This document shows positions 1 to 6,550 of a stretch of DNA of 7,078 nucleotides, one piece after another. The notes under the pieces are model-generated. The model made no database searches. It had not been told where the DNA came from and saw nothing but the letters and a program-made list of their open reading frames with translations. This stretch comes from an uncultured Clostridia bacterium (lineage in GTDB: Bacteria; Bacillota; Clostridia; Christensenellales; Maliibacteriaceae). The stretch lies in the NCBI GenBank assembly GCA_934613185.1, contig CAKTSO010000099.1, positions 1-7,078 on the forward strand, in the 5' to 3' direction. The position numbers were made by a program, and so were the translations under genes. Positions within the stretch are counted from its first letter, which is position 1; each line of letters starts with the position of its first letter.

Positions 1-751
1 AGGGAGAGATATACATGATCGCGGCGCGCGCGGCGTAGTTCTCCGGCTCGTTGACGGCGACGGGGCCCTGCTGGATGCAGGTCAGAAGGCCGCCCTCGGC
101 GAGGCGATCGTGCGCGTAGGCGTCCGTCTCGCGGGAGAAGTAGTTCTCGAACGTGTGAGACATGATGTCCACGATGCCCGCGGCGGTGTAGAACTTGTTG
201 ACGGTGAAGGAATACGTCGGATCCATGACGGCGGCGACGGGGATCAGCGAATCGCCGCAGAAGGCGGTCTTGACGTTCTCCTTCATGTTGGTGATGACGG
301 CGTTGCGATTCATTTCGGAACCGGTCGCGGCCAGCGTCAGCACGCAGAACACGGGCAGGATCTTATCGGTCTGCGGCTCGTGCTTTTTGATGGCGTCCCA
401 CGCGTCGCCGTCGTAGAAGACGTTGCCCGCGATGGCCTTGGCGCAGTCGATGCTGCTGCCGCCGCCGACGGCAAGAAGCGCGCCCAGGTTCTGCTCGCGG
501 CACATACGGATGCCCTCGTAGACGGACTCGATCTTCGGGTTGGACGAAACGCCGGACAGTTCGACCCACTCGATGCCCGCGTCGCGCAGAGCGTTGCACA
601 CGTCGTCATAGACGCCGTTGCGCTTGATGCTGCCGCCGCCGTAGACCATCAGGACGCGGTTGGTGTAGCGCTTGATGTCGGCGGGAAGCTGGCAGACCTG
701 CCCTTTGCCGAAGTGCATCTTCGTGGGAATGGAAAGTGTGAAGTTGTACAT
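1..751 (-). CDS. Iron-containing alcohol dehydrogenase (BdhA/YqhD-like), N-terminal part, truncated by window edge
   Basis: This cytoplasmic enzyme family (Fe-ADH, group III) reduces aldehydes such as butanal or acetaldehyde to alcohols with NAD(P)H. The 250 visible residues start MYNFTLSIPTKMHFGKGQV, which closely resembles clostridial butanol dehydrogenases as I remember them. Visible family features are VYGGGSIKRNG (37-47), the nucleotide-binding GGGSSIDCAKAIA (96-108), AATGSEMN (141-148) and DIMSH (195-199). Asp195 and His199 match the first two metal ligands, Asp194 and His198 in E. coli YqhD. The family is about 390 residues long, so the last 140 or so, with the two remaining His ligands, lie off the left edge. 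The ATG at 751 has AAAAAGGAG upstream (GGAG 762-765, 10-base spacer). The gene is transcribed from its own promoter at 806-834 and shows no operon partner here. The family call is firm. Cofactor (NADH or NADPH) and substrate cannot be read from the sequence. Confidence 0.95.
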   Translation of the reverse strand, partial: MYNFTLSIPTKMHFGKGQVCQLPADIKRYTNRVLMVYGGGSIKRNGVYDDVCNALRDAGIEWVELSGVSSNPKIESVYEGIRMCREQNLGALLAVGGGSSIDCAKAIAGNVFYDGDAWDAIKKHEPQTDKILPVFCVLTLAATGSEMNRNAVITNMKENVKTAFCGDSLIPVAAVMDPTYSFTVNKFYTAAGIVDIMSHTFENYFSRETDAYAHDRLAEGGLLTCIQQGPVAVNEPENYAARAAIMYISP

Positions 752-773
752 GATGCTTGAACTCCTTTTTCAC

Positions 774-791
774 TTCCGCATTCTTGCGGAA
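774..791 (-). promoter_or_regulatory. 5'UTR stem-loop just before the alcohol dehydrogenase RBS
   Basis: In the leader transcript, TTCCGCA and TGCGGAA form a perfect 7-bp stem around the loop AGAA. The hairpin ends about 4 bases before the AAAAAGGAG ribosome site (762-770). It is not a terminator, because no T-run follows on either strand. It could protect the 5' end of the mRNA or modulate ribosome access; this role is inference. Confidence 0.5.
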
Positions 792-805
792 AAATCTTCC
801 CTCTG

Positions 806-834
806 ATTATCGCGCCAAACAGCGATTCTGTCAA
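806..834 (-). promoter_or_regulatory. Sigma-A-type promoter of the alcohol dehydrogenase
   Basis: On the minus strand TTGACA (829-834) is separated by exactly 17 bases from GATAAT (806-811). This is a perfect -35 box and a one-mismatch -10 box at ideal spacing, about 55 bases before the ATG at 751. Transcription should start near 799. It would be strong constitutively unless a factor or the 5'UTR hairpin limits it; I see no clear operator overlapping it. Confidence 0.85.
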
Positions 835-841
835 GACAAAG

Positions 842-889
842 GCAGTGGACAGCAGGCAGTGGTCAGTGGTCAGAACGGGAGAGGGGCGG
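842..889 (+). repeat. Heptamer-repeat remnant (AGTGGTC type), plus orientation
   Basis: Read on the plus strand, the heptamers AGTGGAC, AGCAGGC (degenerate), AGTGGTC and AGTGGTC run in phase from 844 to 871. They are followed by AGAACGGGAGAGGGGCGG. This is the same order, heptamers and then a CGGGAGA-type core, as the minus strand of the large array at 1431-1881. The piece is therefore a truncated unit of that family in the opposite orientation. It lies immediately upstream of the alcohol dehydrogenase -35 box and is non-coding. Confidence 0.75.
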
Positions 890-966
890 TGATGAAGGAC
901 GGCTGCTGTTTACAAGACAAGTTACTTTATTCTAACTTAAGAAGAAAGTGATAGCATGCAGCAAAC

Positions 967-1093
967 GGCTTTCTCCGGGAGGGGCCCGCACCCCGACATC
1001 CGAAGGCTTGCAAGAAGCGATACGATTCGTTTCTTTTCAAGCCGTTGCATCGCCGCAACTTCTTTTGAATGCGCTGACTAAAGACTACGCAAA
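967..1093 (+). repeat. Truncated, diverged copy of the MITE-like element (left end only)
   Basis: Positions 967-996 match the left end of the neighbouring full element (1098-1127) at 27 of 30 bases in direct orientation, including CTCCGGGAGGGGC and GCACCCCGA. After that the interior differs. It contains an imperfect hairpin (about 1006-1043, arms GCTTGcaAGAAgCGA and TCGTTTCTTTTCAAGC) and a small hairpin GTTGC-ATCGCC-GCAAC (1044-1059). No matching right end is visible before the next element starts. It may be an end left behind by insertion of the neighbour, or a diverged subfamily. Confidence 0.55.
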
Positions 1094-1364
1094 AAGAGGC
1101 TTCCTCCGGGAGGGGCTTGCACCCCGAGCATCCCCGAAGGGGATTGGTCGGGCGTGAAGCTGTCACCAAAGGTGACTGATGAGGTGTCGCTGTTGGGACG
1201 GCTTCAATAAAAAGAGCGGCAGGTTAGGTTTTTGTCGCAGCAAAAGGCGGCGGTGTTTTCCGGCTGCCAACCTTCTTATTGCATCTGCACTCCGTTTTCG
1301 GCGCAGAGACACCTCATCCGTCTCGCTGTCGCTCGACACCTTCCCCTCCCAGGGGAAGGCTTGC
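1094..1364 (-). mobile_element. MITE-like inverted-repeat element, copy 1
   Basis: This is a non-autonomous element of about 271 bases with imperfect terminal inverted repeats (1094-1115 against 1343-1364, 16 of 22 paired; both read GGGAGGGG at the inner side). An inner inverted repeat, GATGAGGTGTCGCTG near 1178-1192 against CAGAGACACCTCATC at 1304-1318, makes the whole element foldable into a long hairpin. Secondary hairpins are ATCCCC-GAA-GGGGAT (1130-1144) and GTCACC-AAA-GGTGAC (1162-1176). No transposase is present. Its core matches the copy at 6551-6816 in the opposite orientation, with 1304-1343 an exact 40-base inverted match to 6613-6652; strand is given relative to that copy. Short open frames across it follow from the repeat and are not called as genes. 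Confidence 0.75.
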
Positions 1365-1430
1365 GGGCAAGCGGCACAGTCCTGTTTTTCTGCCGCATTC
1401 TCGCTTTTCGAGTCCAACCGCGCCCATATG

Positions 1431-1881
1431 AAAACCTCGTTGACCCACTCTCGTCGGGCTGCCGCTCGCACTCCTTCTCCCGCATTTGACCACTGACCAC
1501 TAATCACTGACCACTCAAAACTCCCGTTGACTCACTCTCGCCGAACTGCCACTCGCACGCCTTCTCCCGAACCGGCCACTAACCACTGACCACTAATCAC
1601 TGACCACTCAAAACTCCCGTTGACCCGCCCCCGCCGGACTGCCGCCCGCACGCCTTCTCCCGAACCGACCACTGCCCACTAATCACTGCCCACTCAAAAC
1701 TCCCGTTGACCCACACTCGTCGGACTGCCGCTCGCACCCCCTCTCCCGCACTGACCACTGTCCACTAACCACTGTCCACTCAAAACTCCCGTTGACCCTC
1801 CACCGCCGGGCTGCCGCGCGCACGCCTTCTCCCGCACTGACCACTGACCACTGACCACTGACCACTGACCACTAATCACTG
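1431..1881 (-). repeat. Five-unit tandem macrorepeat with internal heptamer tracts
   Basis: Five tandem units begin at 1431, 1517, 1610, 1696 and 1782. From the second unit on, each has a 53-base core starting AAAACTCCCGTTGAC and ending TCTCCCG; the first core is 52 bases and starts AAAACCTCGTTGAC. Each core is followed by heptamers of the type CACTGAC, CACTAAT, CACTGTC or CACTGCC and a partial CACT. Measured through that CACT, the units are 85, 92, 85, 85 and 99 bases, so lengths differ only by whole heptamers (blocks of about 4, 5, 4, 4 and 6). The last unit carries five perfect CACTGAC copies (1835-1869). The cores vary at many positions, so the array is not a recent duplication. It lies between the MITE-like element and the terminator of the Cys-rich gene. 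Reading frames rotate between units, so it is not coding. Confidence 0.9.
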
Positions 1882-1882
1882 C

Positions 1883-1916
1883 AAAAAAGGCTCCCCTATA
1901 ATATAAGGAAGCCTTT
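1883..1916 (-). terminator. Rho-independent terminator of the Cys-rich protein gene
   Basis: On the minus strand, AAAGGCTTCC and GGGGAGCCTTT pair around an AT-rich loop (TTATATTATA), and the 3' arm runs into TTTTTT. It begins 26 bases after the TAA stop (1942-1944). The poly-A on the 5' side is short, so the hairpin is best read as serving the minus strand only. Confidence 0.85.
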
Positions 1917-1941
1917 GACGCCGCAATCGCGAACCGCCCTT

Positions 1942-2631
1942 TTACGTCGCGGCGGACGTGTCCTCCGTCTCGCGGCACTCGCAGCCCTCGGCGGGCGGAT
2001 AGACGGGCAGGGCGAAGAAGTCGTCGCACACGCCGGAGGCGAACTCCTGACAGGGCGGGATGCGGCAGAAGCCGTAGGACGGGATCAGAAGCTCGACCTC
2101 GGCGACGATCTTCAAAATGGCGGTCACGCAGACCGTCAGGCGGAAGCGGAAGCCGCCGCAGTATGTACCCGTGACGCAGACCGCGCCGCTTGCGGCCTCG
2201 ACGGAAAACGGGATGATCGACTCGTCGGGGATGTAGAGCACGACGTCTTTTTTCAGATCCAGCACGGCGCTGCCCACGCCCTCGCGGCCGTTCGCGTCGG
2301 CGAAGAGGACTTCGATGGGGATGTGCATCGTGCACTGCACGCGCGCCAGATGGTCGGTGTCGGCAAGCGGGGTGACGGCAAGGTCGGACAGCGTCGTTTT
2401 GCCCGGCACGCCGCGGCAGGACAGGAATGTTAGCGGCGCGGTGAAGCTCTGGTCGCGTGGCCGCACGTCGGACAATTCAAGCGTCGCGCCCTCCAGCTGC
2501 ACCTGCTGCATGCACGAATCGTACACCTTTTTGACCTGCACGCAGGCGCGCTCGCAAAGGCCGTCCGCGGCGTTTTTCGTCGGCCCGGGCGCGGGGCAGG
2601 CGGCATTGTCCCGATAGGTATAAAAAGACAT
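1942..2631 (-). CDS. Cysteine-rich protein of unknown function (229 aa)
   Basis: I do not recognise the family. The product starts MSFYTYRDNAACPAPGPTKN and has 14 cysteines (12, 26, 30, 40, 72, 100, 152, 158, 168, 189, 194, 202, 217, 219). The block GLCERACVQVKKVYDSCMQQ (24-43) looks like a conserved clostridial motif. Residues 44-185 alternate hydrophobic and polar residues, suggesting beta structure, and the tail ends in GCECRETEDTSAAT. No signal peptide or membrane helix is evident. The start at 2631 is chosen because GAAGGAG (2640-2646) lies 8 bases upstream; the longer frame from 2742 adds an Arg/Pro-rich segment that runs through this ribosome site. It is a single-gene unit, divergent from nifJ and closed by its own terminator. 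A spore-coat or other disulfide- or metal-linked structural role is possible, resting only on the Cys content and a weak sporulation-type promoter. That a real gene is here is fairly sure; its function is open. Confidence 0.82.
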   Translation of the reverse strand: MSFYTYRDNAACPAPGPTKNAADGLCERACVQVKKVYDSCMQQVQLEGATLELSDVRPRDQSFTAPLTFLSCRGVPGKTTLSDLAVTPLADTDHLARVQCTMHIPIEVLFADANGREGVGSAVLDLKKDVVLYIPDESIIPFSVEAASGAVCVTGTYCGGFRFRLTVCVTAILKIVAEVELLIPSYGFCRIPPCQEFASGVCDDFFALPVYPPAEGCECRETEDTSAAT

Positions 2632-2690
2632 GGTTTTCGCTCCTTCACGCGTGGATTCCCGCAGGAGGCGTCGCCTGTGCGGTTCTGGTA

Positions 2691-2720
2691 TCACTTTATG
2701 CCGAAGGCAGGCGCGGGGTG
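2691..2720 (-). promoter_or_regulatory. Candidate sigma-K-like promoter of the Cys-rich gene
   Basis: On the minus strand CACC (2717-2720) is followed after 16 bases by CATAAAGTGA (2691-2700). The B. subtilis sigma-K pattern is mACm, 16-17 bases, then CATAnnnTA; here TA is TG. It lies 60 bases before the start codon. No good sigma-A promoter is visible for this gene. Short degenerate motifs arise by chance, so this is tentative. Confidence 0.25.
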
Positions 2721-2763
2721 CGGGGGGCTTTTCCCGCTCCATCCCAAAACTTTTCTCACTTTC

Positions 2764-2783
2764 GGTATCGAATGTTCGATTCC
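2764..2783. promoter_or_regulatory. Palindrome upstream of the nifJ -35 box, possible operator
   Basis: ATCGAA-TG-TTCGAT (2767-2780) is a perfect inverted repeat. It extends to 8 of 9 paired positions per arm (GGTATCGAA against TTCGATTCC). It ends 4 bases before the nifJ -35 box and lies in the divergent region, where a dimeric regulator could affect nifJ and possibly the leftward gene. It does not fit Rex (TTGTGA-N4-TCACAA) or the Bacillus LexA box. No regulator is assigned. Confidence 0.4.
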
Positions 2784-2787
2784 ATCA

Positions 2788-2816
2788 TTGAAACGGCTTG
2801 CCTTAGGCGTTATAAT
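2788..2816 (+). promoter_or_regulatory. Sigma-A-type promoter of nifJ
   Basis: TTGAAA (2788-2793), a 17-base spacer and a perfect TATAAT (2811-2816) form a strong promoter. Transcription should start near 2823, giving a leader of about 125 bases before the ATG at 2949. A strong promoter suits a central fermentation enzyme. Confidence 0.88.
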
Positions 2817-2896
2817 AAATGAAAGCTGTTATAAGGCTTTTTGCGGCGTGCCGTAAATTCGCCTTTTCGGCTGAGTCATCTACCATCCACGTTATT

Positions 2897-2910
2897 ACCG
2901 CAGAAGCGGT
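2897..2910 (+). promoter_or_regulatory. Hairpin in the nifJ 5' leader
   Basis: ACCGC-AGAA-GCGGT forms a 5-bp stem with an AGAA loop and is followed by TTT. It is too weak to be a confident attenuator. The CCGC...AGAA...GCGG design resembles the hairpin in the alcohol dehydrogenase leader at 774-791. It lies 24 bases before the ribosome site. Confidence 0.35.
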
Positions 2911-2934
2911 TTTGCCCGCCTGCCGGAATTTCAC

Positions 2935-2941
2935 AAGGAGG
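2935..2941 (+). promoter_or_regulatory. Ribosome binding site fixing the nifJ start
   Basis: AAGGAGG lies 7 bases before the ATG at 2949. It decides the start against an in-frame ATG at 2841, whose 36 extra codons would cover the leader and this very site. The family's N-terminus also aligns from the 2949 start. Confidence 0.92.
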
Positions 2942-2948
2942 AAAACGA

Positions 2949-5900
2949 ATGTCTACCAAACTCACCGTAGACGGCAACTATGCTGCCGCGCATGTCGCGT
3001 ATGCGTTCAGCGACGTTGCCTGTATCTACCCCATCACGCCGTCGTCCCCGATGGCGGAAAACTGTGACGAGTGGGCTGCGCAGGGCCGCAAAAACCTCTT
3101 CGGCCAGAAAATGCGCATCTCCGAGATGCAGTCCGAAGCGGGCGCGGCGGGCGCCGTGCACGGCTCTCTTGCCGCCGGCGCGCTGACCACCACGTTCACC
3201 GCCTCTCAGGGTCTGCTTCTGATGATCCCCAACATGTACAAGATCGCCGGCGAACTTCTTCCCAGCGTCTTCCATGTCAGCGCCCGTGCGCTTGCGGGTC
3301 ATGCGCTTTCCATCTTCGGCGACCATTCCGACGTCATGGCCTGCCGCCAGACCGGCTTTGCGATGCTGGCCTCCGCTTCCGTTCAGGAAGCCATGGATCT
3401 GGCGCTCGTCGCGCATCTTAGCGCGCTTGAGTCCTCCGTGCCGTTCCTTCATTTCTTCGACGGCTTCCGCACCTCTCACGAAGTGCAGAAGATCGACGTC
3501 ATCGATTACGAGGACATGAAGGCGCTCGTGCCGTGGGACAAGATCGACGCCTTCCGCGCCCGCGCTCTGAACCCCGAACATCCGCATATGGCGGGCACGG
3601 CGCAGAACCCCGACATCTTCTTCCAGAACAAGGAAGCCTCCAACCCCTACTACGACGCCGTTCCCGGCATCGTCGCCCGCGTCATGGAGAAGGTCTCCGC
3701 GCTCACCGGCCGCAGCTATCACCTGTTTGATTACGTCGGCGCGCCCGACGCCGAGAAGGTCATCGTCACGATGGGCTCCTCCTGCGACGTCACCGAAGAA
3801 GCGATCAACTACCTCGTCTCCAAGGGCGAAAAGGTCGGCCTCGTCAAGGTCCGCCTGTATCGTCCCTTCGACGTCAAGGCGCTTGCCTCCGTCATCCCCG
3901 CCACGACCAAATACGTCGCGGTTCTGGATCGCACGAAGGAAGCCGGCAGCGTCGGCGAGCCCCTTTACACGGACGTCTGCGCGGCGCTGGTCGAAGCCGG
4001 CCGCGGCGACATCAAGGTTCTCGGCGGCCGCTACGGCCTGGGGTCCAAGACCTTCACGCCCACGATGGTCAAGGCTGTCTATGACAACCTGGGCGGCGCG
4101 GACATCAACCACTTCACCGTCGGCATCGTCGACGACCTGACCCATAAGTCCCTGCCTCTCGGCGAGAACATCGACGCCGATCCGGAGGGCATGGTCTCCT
4201 GCAAGTTCTACGGCCTCGGTTCCGACGGCACCGTCGGCGCGAACAAGAACTCCATCAAGATCATCGGCGACCACACCGATATGTTCGCGCAGGGCTACTT
4301 CGAGTATGACTCCAAGAAGTCCGGCGGTCTGACGATCTCGCACCTTCGCTTCGGCAAGACGCCCATCCAGAGCGCGTACTTCATCGAAGCCGCGAACTTC
4401 ATCGCCTGCCACAATCCTTCCTATGTCACCCGTTATGACATGGTCTCCGACTTAAAGGACGGCGGCACCTTCCTTCTGAACTCTCCCTGGACGCTCGAGC
4501 AGATGGAGACGGAGCTTCCCGCTTCCATGAAGCAGGCGCTTGCCAAAAAGCACGTCAAGTTCTACAACATCGACGCGATCGCGATCGCCGGCAAGGTCGG
4601 CCTCGGCAACCGCGTTTCCACCGTCCTTCAGAGCGCGTTCTTCTATCTTGCACAGGTCATCCCCTATGAGGAGGCCAACGGCTACATGAAGGCCGCCGCG
4701 AAGAAGTCCTTCGGCCGCAAGGGCGACAAGATCGTCCAGATGAACTGGGATGCGATCGACGAAGCCGTCGCCGGCCTTGTCAAGATCGACGTTCCCGCCG
4801 AGTGGGCCAACGCCACGACCGGCGCCGAGGCGCCCAAGGTCGCCGCGACCCCCTATTTCGACGAGATCGTCGCGCCCATCCTGGCGCAGAAGGGCAACGA
4901 GCTGCCCGTTTCCGCGTTCAAGTCCAATCCCGACGGCTTTGTGCCCACCGGCACGACGCAGTACGAGAAGCGCGGCATCGCGGTGAAGGTTCCCACCTGG
5001 GATGTCACCAAGTGCATCCAGTGCAACCAGTGCGCGATGGTCTGCCCGCACGCGGCGATCCGTCCGTACCTTGCCAATGACGAAGCTCTGGCCGACGCGC
5101 CCGAGACGTTCGCGACCAAGCCCGCCACCGGCAAAGAGTTCGCCGGCTACAAGTACCGCATGCAGGTCTTCGCGCTCGACTGCACCGGCTGCGGCAACTG
5201 CGCCGACATCTGCCCCGTCAAGGCGCTCGAGATGGTCCCGCTGGCCGACGTCGCCGAGGTCGAGGAGAAGAACCTCGCGTTCGCCGAGGCTCTGCCCAAG
5301 CCCGACGTCACCTTCGCGCCCACGAACGTCAAGAACAGCCAGTTCCTCAAGCCCTACTTCGAGTTCTCCGGCGCCTGCGCCGGCTGCGGCGAGACGCCGT
5401 ATGTCAAGCTCGTTTCTCAGCTGTTCGGCGACCGCATGATCGTCGCCAACGCGACCGGCTGCTCCTCCATCTACGGCGGCTCCGCGCCCACCTGCCCGTA
5501 TACGTTCGATGAGAACGGCCACGGCCCCGCCTGGGCGAACAGCCTCTTCGAGGACAACGCCGAGTTCGGTTACGGCATGAACGTCGCGACCGCCGCCCGC
5601 CGCAACGCCCTGATTCAGGACGTCGAGGCGCTCATGGCGATCGACTACTGCGACGCCGATCTGAAGGCTGCCTGCCAGGCGTGGCTCGACACCCGCGACG
5701 AAGGCGAGGCCTCCAAGGCCACTTCCGCCAAGCTCGTCGAGGAGCTGGAAGCCTCGATCTGCGAAGGCTGCGACTGCGACGCCTGCACGCTTGCGCGCAA
5801 GGTGCTCGCCGGCGCCGATCTGCTCGTCAAGAAGTCCATCTGGATCTTCGGCGGCGACGGCTGGGCCTATGATATCGGTTACGGCGGCGTTGACCATGTC

Positions 5901-6476
5901 CTCGCGCAGGGCGAAGACGTCAACATCCTCGTCATGGACACCGAAGTTTATTCCAACACCGGCGGCCAGGCTTCCAAGGCGACCCCCACGGGCTCCGTTG
6001 CGAAGTTCGCCGCGGCCGGCAAGCGCACCCGCAAGAAGGACCTCGGCATGATGGCGATGAGCTACGGCTACGTCTACGTCGCGCAGGTCTGCATGGGCGC
6101 CGATAAGAACCAGCTTCTGCGCGCGATGCGCGAGGCCGAGGCCTATCACGGCCCGTCCCTTGTCATCGCCTACGCGCCCTGCATCAACCACGGCATCGGC
6201 GTGGGCATGGGCAAGAGCCAGGCGGAAGCCAAGGCTGCGGTCGAGGCCGGTTACTGGCAGCTGTACCGCTTCAACCCCGAACTCGCGGACGAGGGCAAGA
6301 ACCCCTTCACGCTCGACTCCAAGGAGCCGACGAAGAACTTCCGCGACTTCCTGATGGGCGAAGTGCGTTACAACTCCCTGACCCGCACGTTCCCCGAGAT
6401 CGCCGACCAGCTCTTCGAGAAGACCGAGGCCGACGCGAAAGCGCGCCTGGAGTCCTACAAGAAGATGGCCGAGTAA
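2949..6476 (+). CDS. nifJ: Pyruvate:ferredoxin (flavodoxin) oxidoreductase, single-chain PFOR
   Basis: PFOR converts pyruvate, CoA and oxidised ferredoxin to acetyl-CoA, CO2 and reduced ferredoxin in the cytoplasm, supplying acetyl-CoA and low-potential electrons for hydrogenase or reductases. The 1175-residue chain is full length and follows the Desulfocurvibacter (Desulfovibrio) africanus PFOR throughout. The thiamine-related N-terminal domain has YPITPSSPMAE (27-37), with Thr30, Glu63 and Arg113 matching Thr31, Glu64 and Arg114. The transketolase-C-like domain II (about 258-412), domain III and the EKR region (EKRG, 673-676) follow. The two-cluster ferredoxin domain has Cys689/692/695/699 and Cys745/748/751/755. 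The thiamine-diphosphate domain has GDGWAYDIGYGG (969-980) and YSNTGGQ (1001-1007, Asn1003). The proximal cluster ligands are Cys810, 813, 838 and 1078. Two oddities are an extra CEGCDCDAC segment (938-946) and a chain that stops where the D. africanus oxygen-protection domain VII would begin. The gene is monocistronic with its own promoter and terminator. Codon use is strongly biased to GC-ending codons, consistent with high expression. Confidence 0.99.
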   Translation: MSTKLTVDGNYAAAHVAYAFSDVACIYPITPSSPMAENCDEWAAQGRKNLFGQKMRISEMQSEAGAAGAVHGSLAAGALTTTFTASQGLLLMIPNMYKIAGELLPSVFHVSARALAGHALSIFGDHSDVMACRQTGFAMLASASVQEAMDLALVAHLSALESSVPFLHFFDGFRTSHEVQKIDVIDYEDMKALVPWDKIDAFRARALNPEHPHMAGTAQNPDIFFQNKEASNPYYDAVPGIVARVMEKVSALTGRSYHLFDYVGAPDAEKVIVTMGSSCDVTEEAINYLVSKGEKVGLVKVRLYRPFDVKALASVIPATTKYVAVLDRTKEAGSVGEPLYTDVCAALVEAGRGDIKVLGGRYGLGSKTFTPTMVKAVYDNLGGADINHFTVGIVDDLTHKSLPLGENIDADPEGMVSCKFYGLGSDGTVGANKNSIKIIGDHTDMFAQGYFEYDSKKSGGLTISHLRFGKTPIQSAYFIEAANFIACHNPSYVTRYDMVSDLKDGGTFLLNSPWTLEQMETELPASMKQALAKKHVKFYNIDAIAIAGKVGLGNRVSTVLQSAFFYLAQVIPYEEANGYMKAAAKKSFGRKGDKIVQMNWDAIDEAVAGLVKIDVPAEWANATTGAEAPKVAATPYFDEIVAPILAQKGNELPVSAFKSNPDGFVPTGTTQYEKRGIAVKVPTWDVTKCIQCNQCAMVCPHAAIRPYLANDEALADAPETFATKPATGKEFAGYKYRMQVFALDCTGCGNCADICPVKALEMVPLADVAEVEEKNLAFAEALPKPDVTFAPTNVKNSQFLKPYFEFSGACAGCGETPYVKLVSQLFGDRMIVANATGCSSIYGGSAPTCPYTFDENGHGPAWANSLFEDNAEFGYGMNVATAARRNALIQDVEALMAIDYCDADLKAACQAWLDTRDEGEASKATSAKLVEELEASICEGCDCDACTLARKVLAGADLLVKKSIWIFGGDGWAYDIGYGGVDHVLAQGEDVNILVMDTEVYSNTGGQASKATPTGSVAKFAAAGKRTRKKDLGMMAMSYGYVYVAQVCMGADKNQLLRAMREAEAYHGPSLVIAYAPCINHGIGVGMGKSQAEAKAAVEAGYWQLYRFNPELADEGKNPFTLDSKEPTKNFRDFLMGEVRYNSLTRTFPEIADQLFEKTEADAKARLESYKKMAE

Positions 6477-6491
6477 AGGCTGTCTCCGGAC

Positions 6492-6525
6492 AAAAAAGAG
6501 GAGATCGAAAGATCTCCTCTTTTTT
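6492..6525. terminator. nifJ: Perfect hairpin terminator after nifJ, bidirectional in form
   Basis: AAAAAAGAGGAGATC (6492-6506) and its exact complement (6511-6525) form a 15-bp stem closed by the stable loop GAAA. It starts 15 bases after the nifJ stop. The flanking A-run and T-run let it act on transcripts from either strand. It also separates nifJ from the repeat element that begins 25 bases later. Confidence 0.95.
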
Positions 6526-6550
6526 GATGCAAAATTTGGGGGCGGACTTT

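Noticed and set aside
110..760. Open frame on the plus strand opposite the alcohol dehydrogenase
   Set aside because: The minus strand carries clear Fe-ADH motifs through the whole stretch; the plus frame is its shadow.
1179..1496. Open frame starting MRCRCWDGFNKK across MITE-like copy 1, similar to a frame across copy 2 on the minus strand (6672-6866)
   Set aside because: The resemblance follows from DNA homology of the elements. The frames diverge and end differently, and the conserved part is the inverted-repeat structure.
1431..1881. CRISPR array
   Set aside because: The conserved 52-53-base parts and the heptamer tracts do not alternate with unique spacers, repeats are degenerate, and no cas gene is nearby.
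1694..2335. Minus-strand frame with VSGQWSV-like repeats
   Set aside because: It combines the wrong frame of the Cys-rich gene with the heptamer array. Array unit lengths are not multiples of three, so no repeated peptide is maintained.
2632..2742. Upstream start for the Cys-rich gene adding 37 residues
   Set aside because: The extension is Arg/Pro-rich, passes through the GAAGGAG ribosome site at 2640-2646 and lacks one of its own.
2767..2780. LexA (SOS) box
   Set aside because: The half-sites are only two bases apart; known boxes need about four between GAAC and GTTC in Bacillus.
2931..4412. Long open frame antisense to the first part of nifJ (493 codons)
   Set aside because: It is the mirror of a highly biased, GC-rich coding region and shows no recognisable protein. 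The plus-strand frame is unambiguously PFOR.
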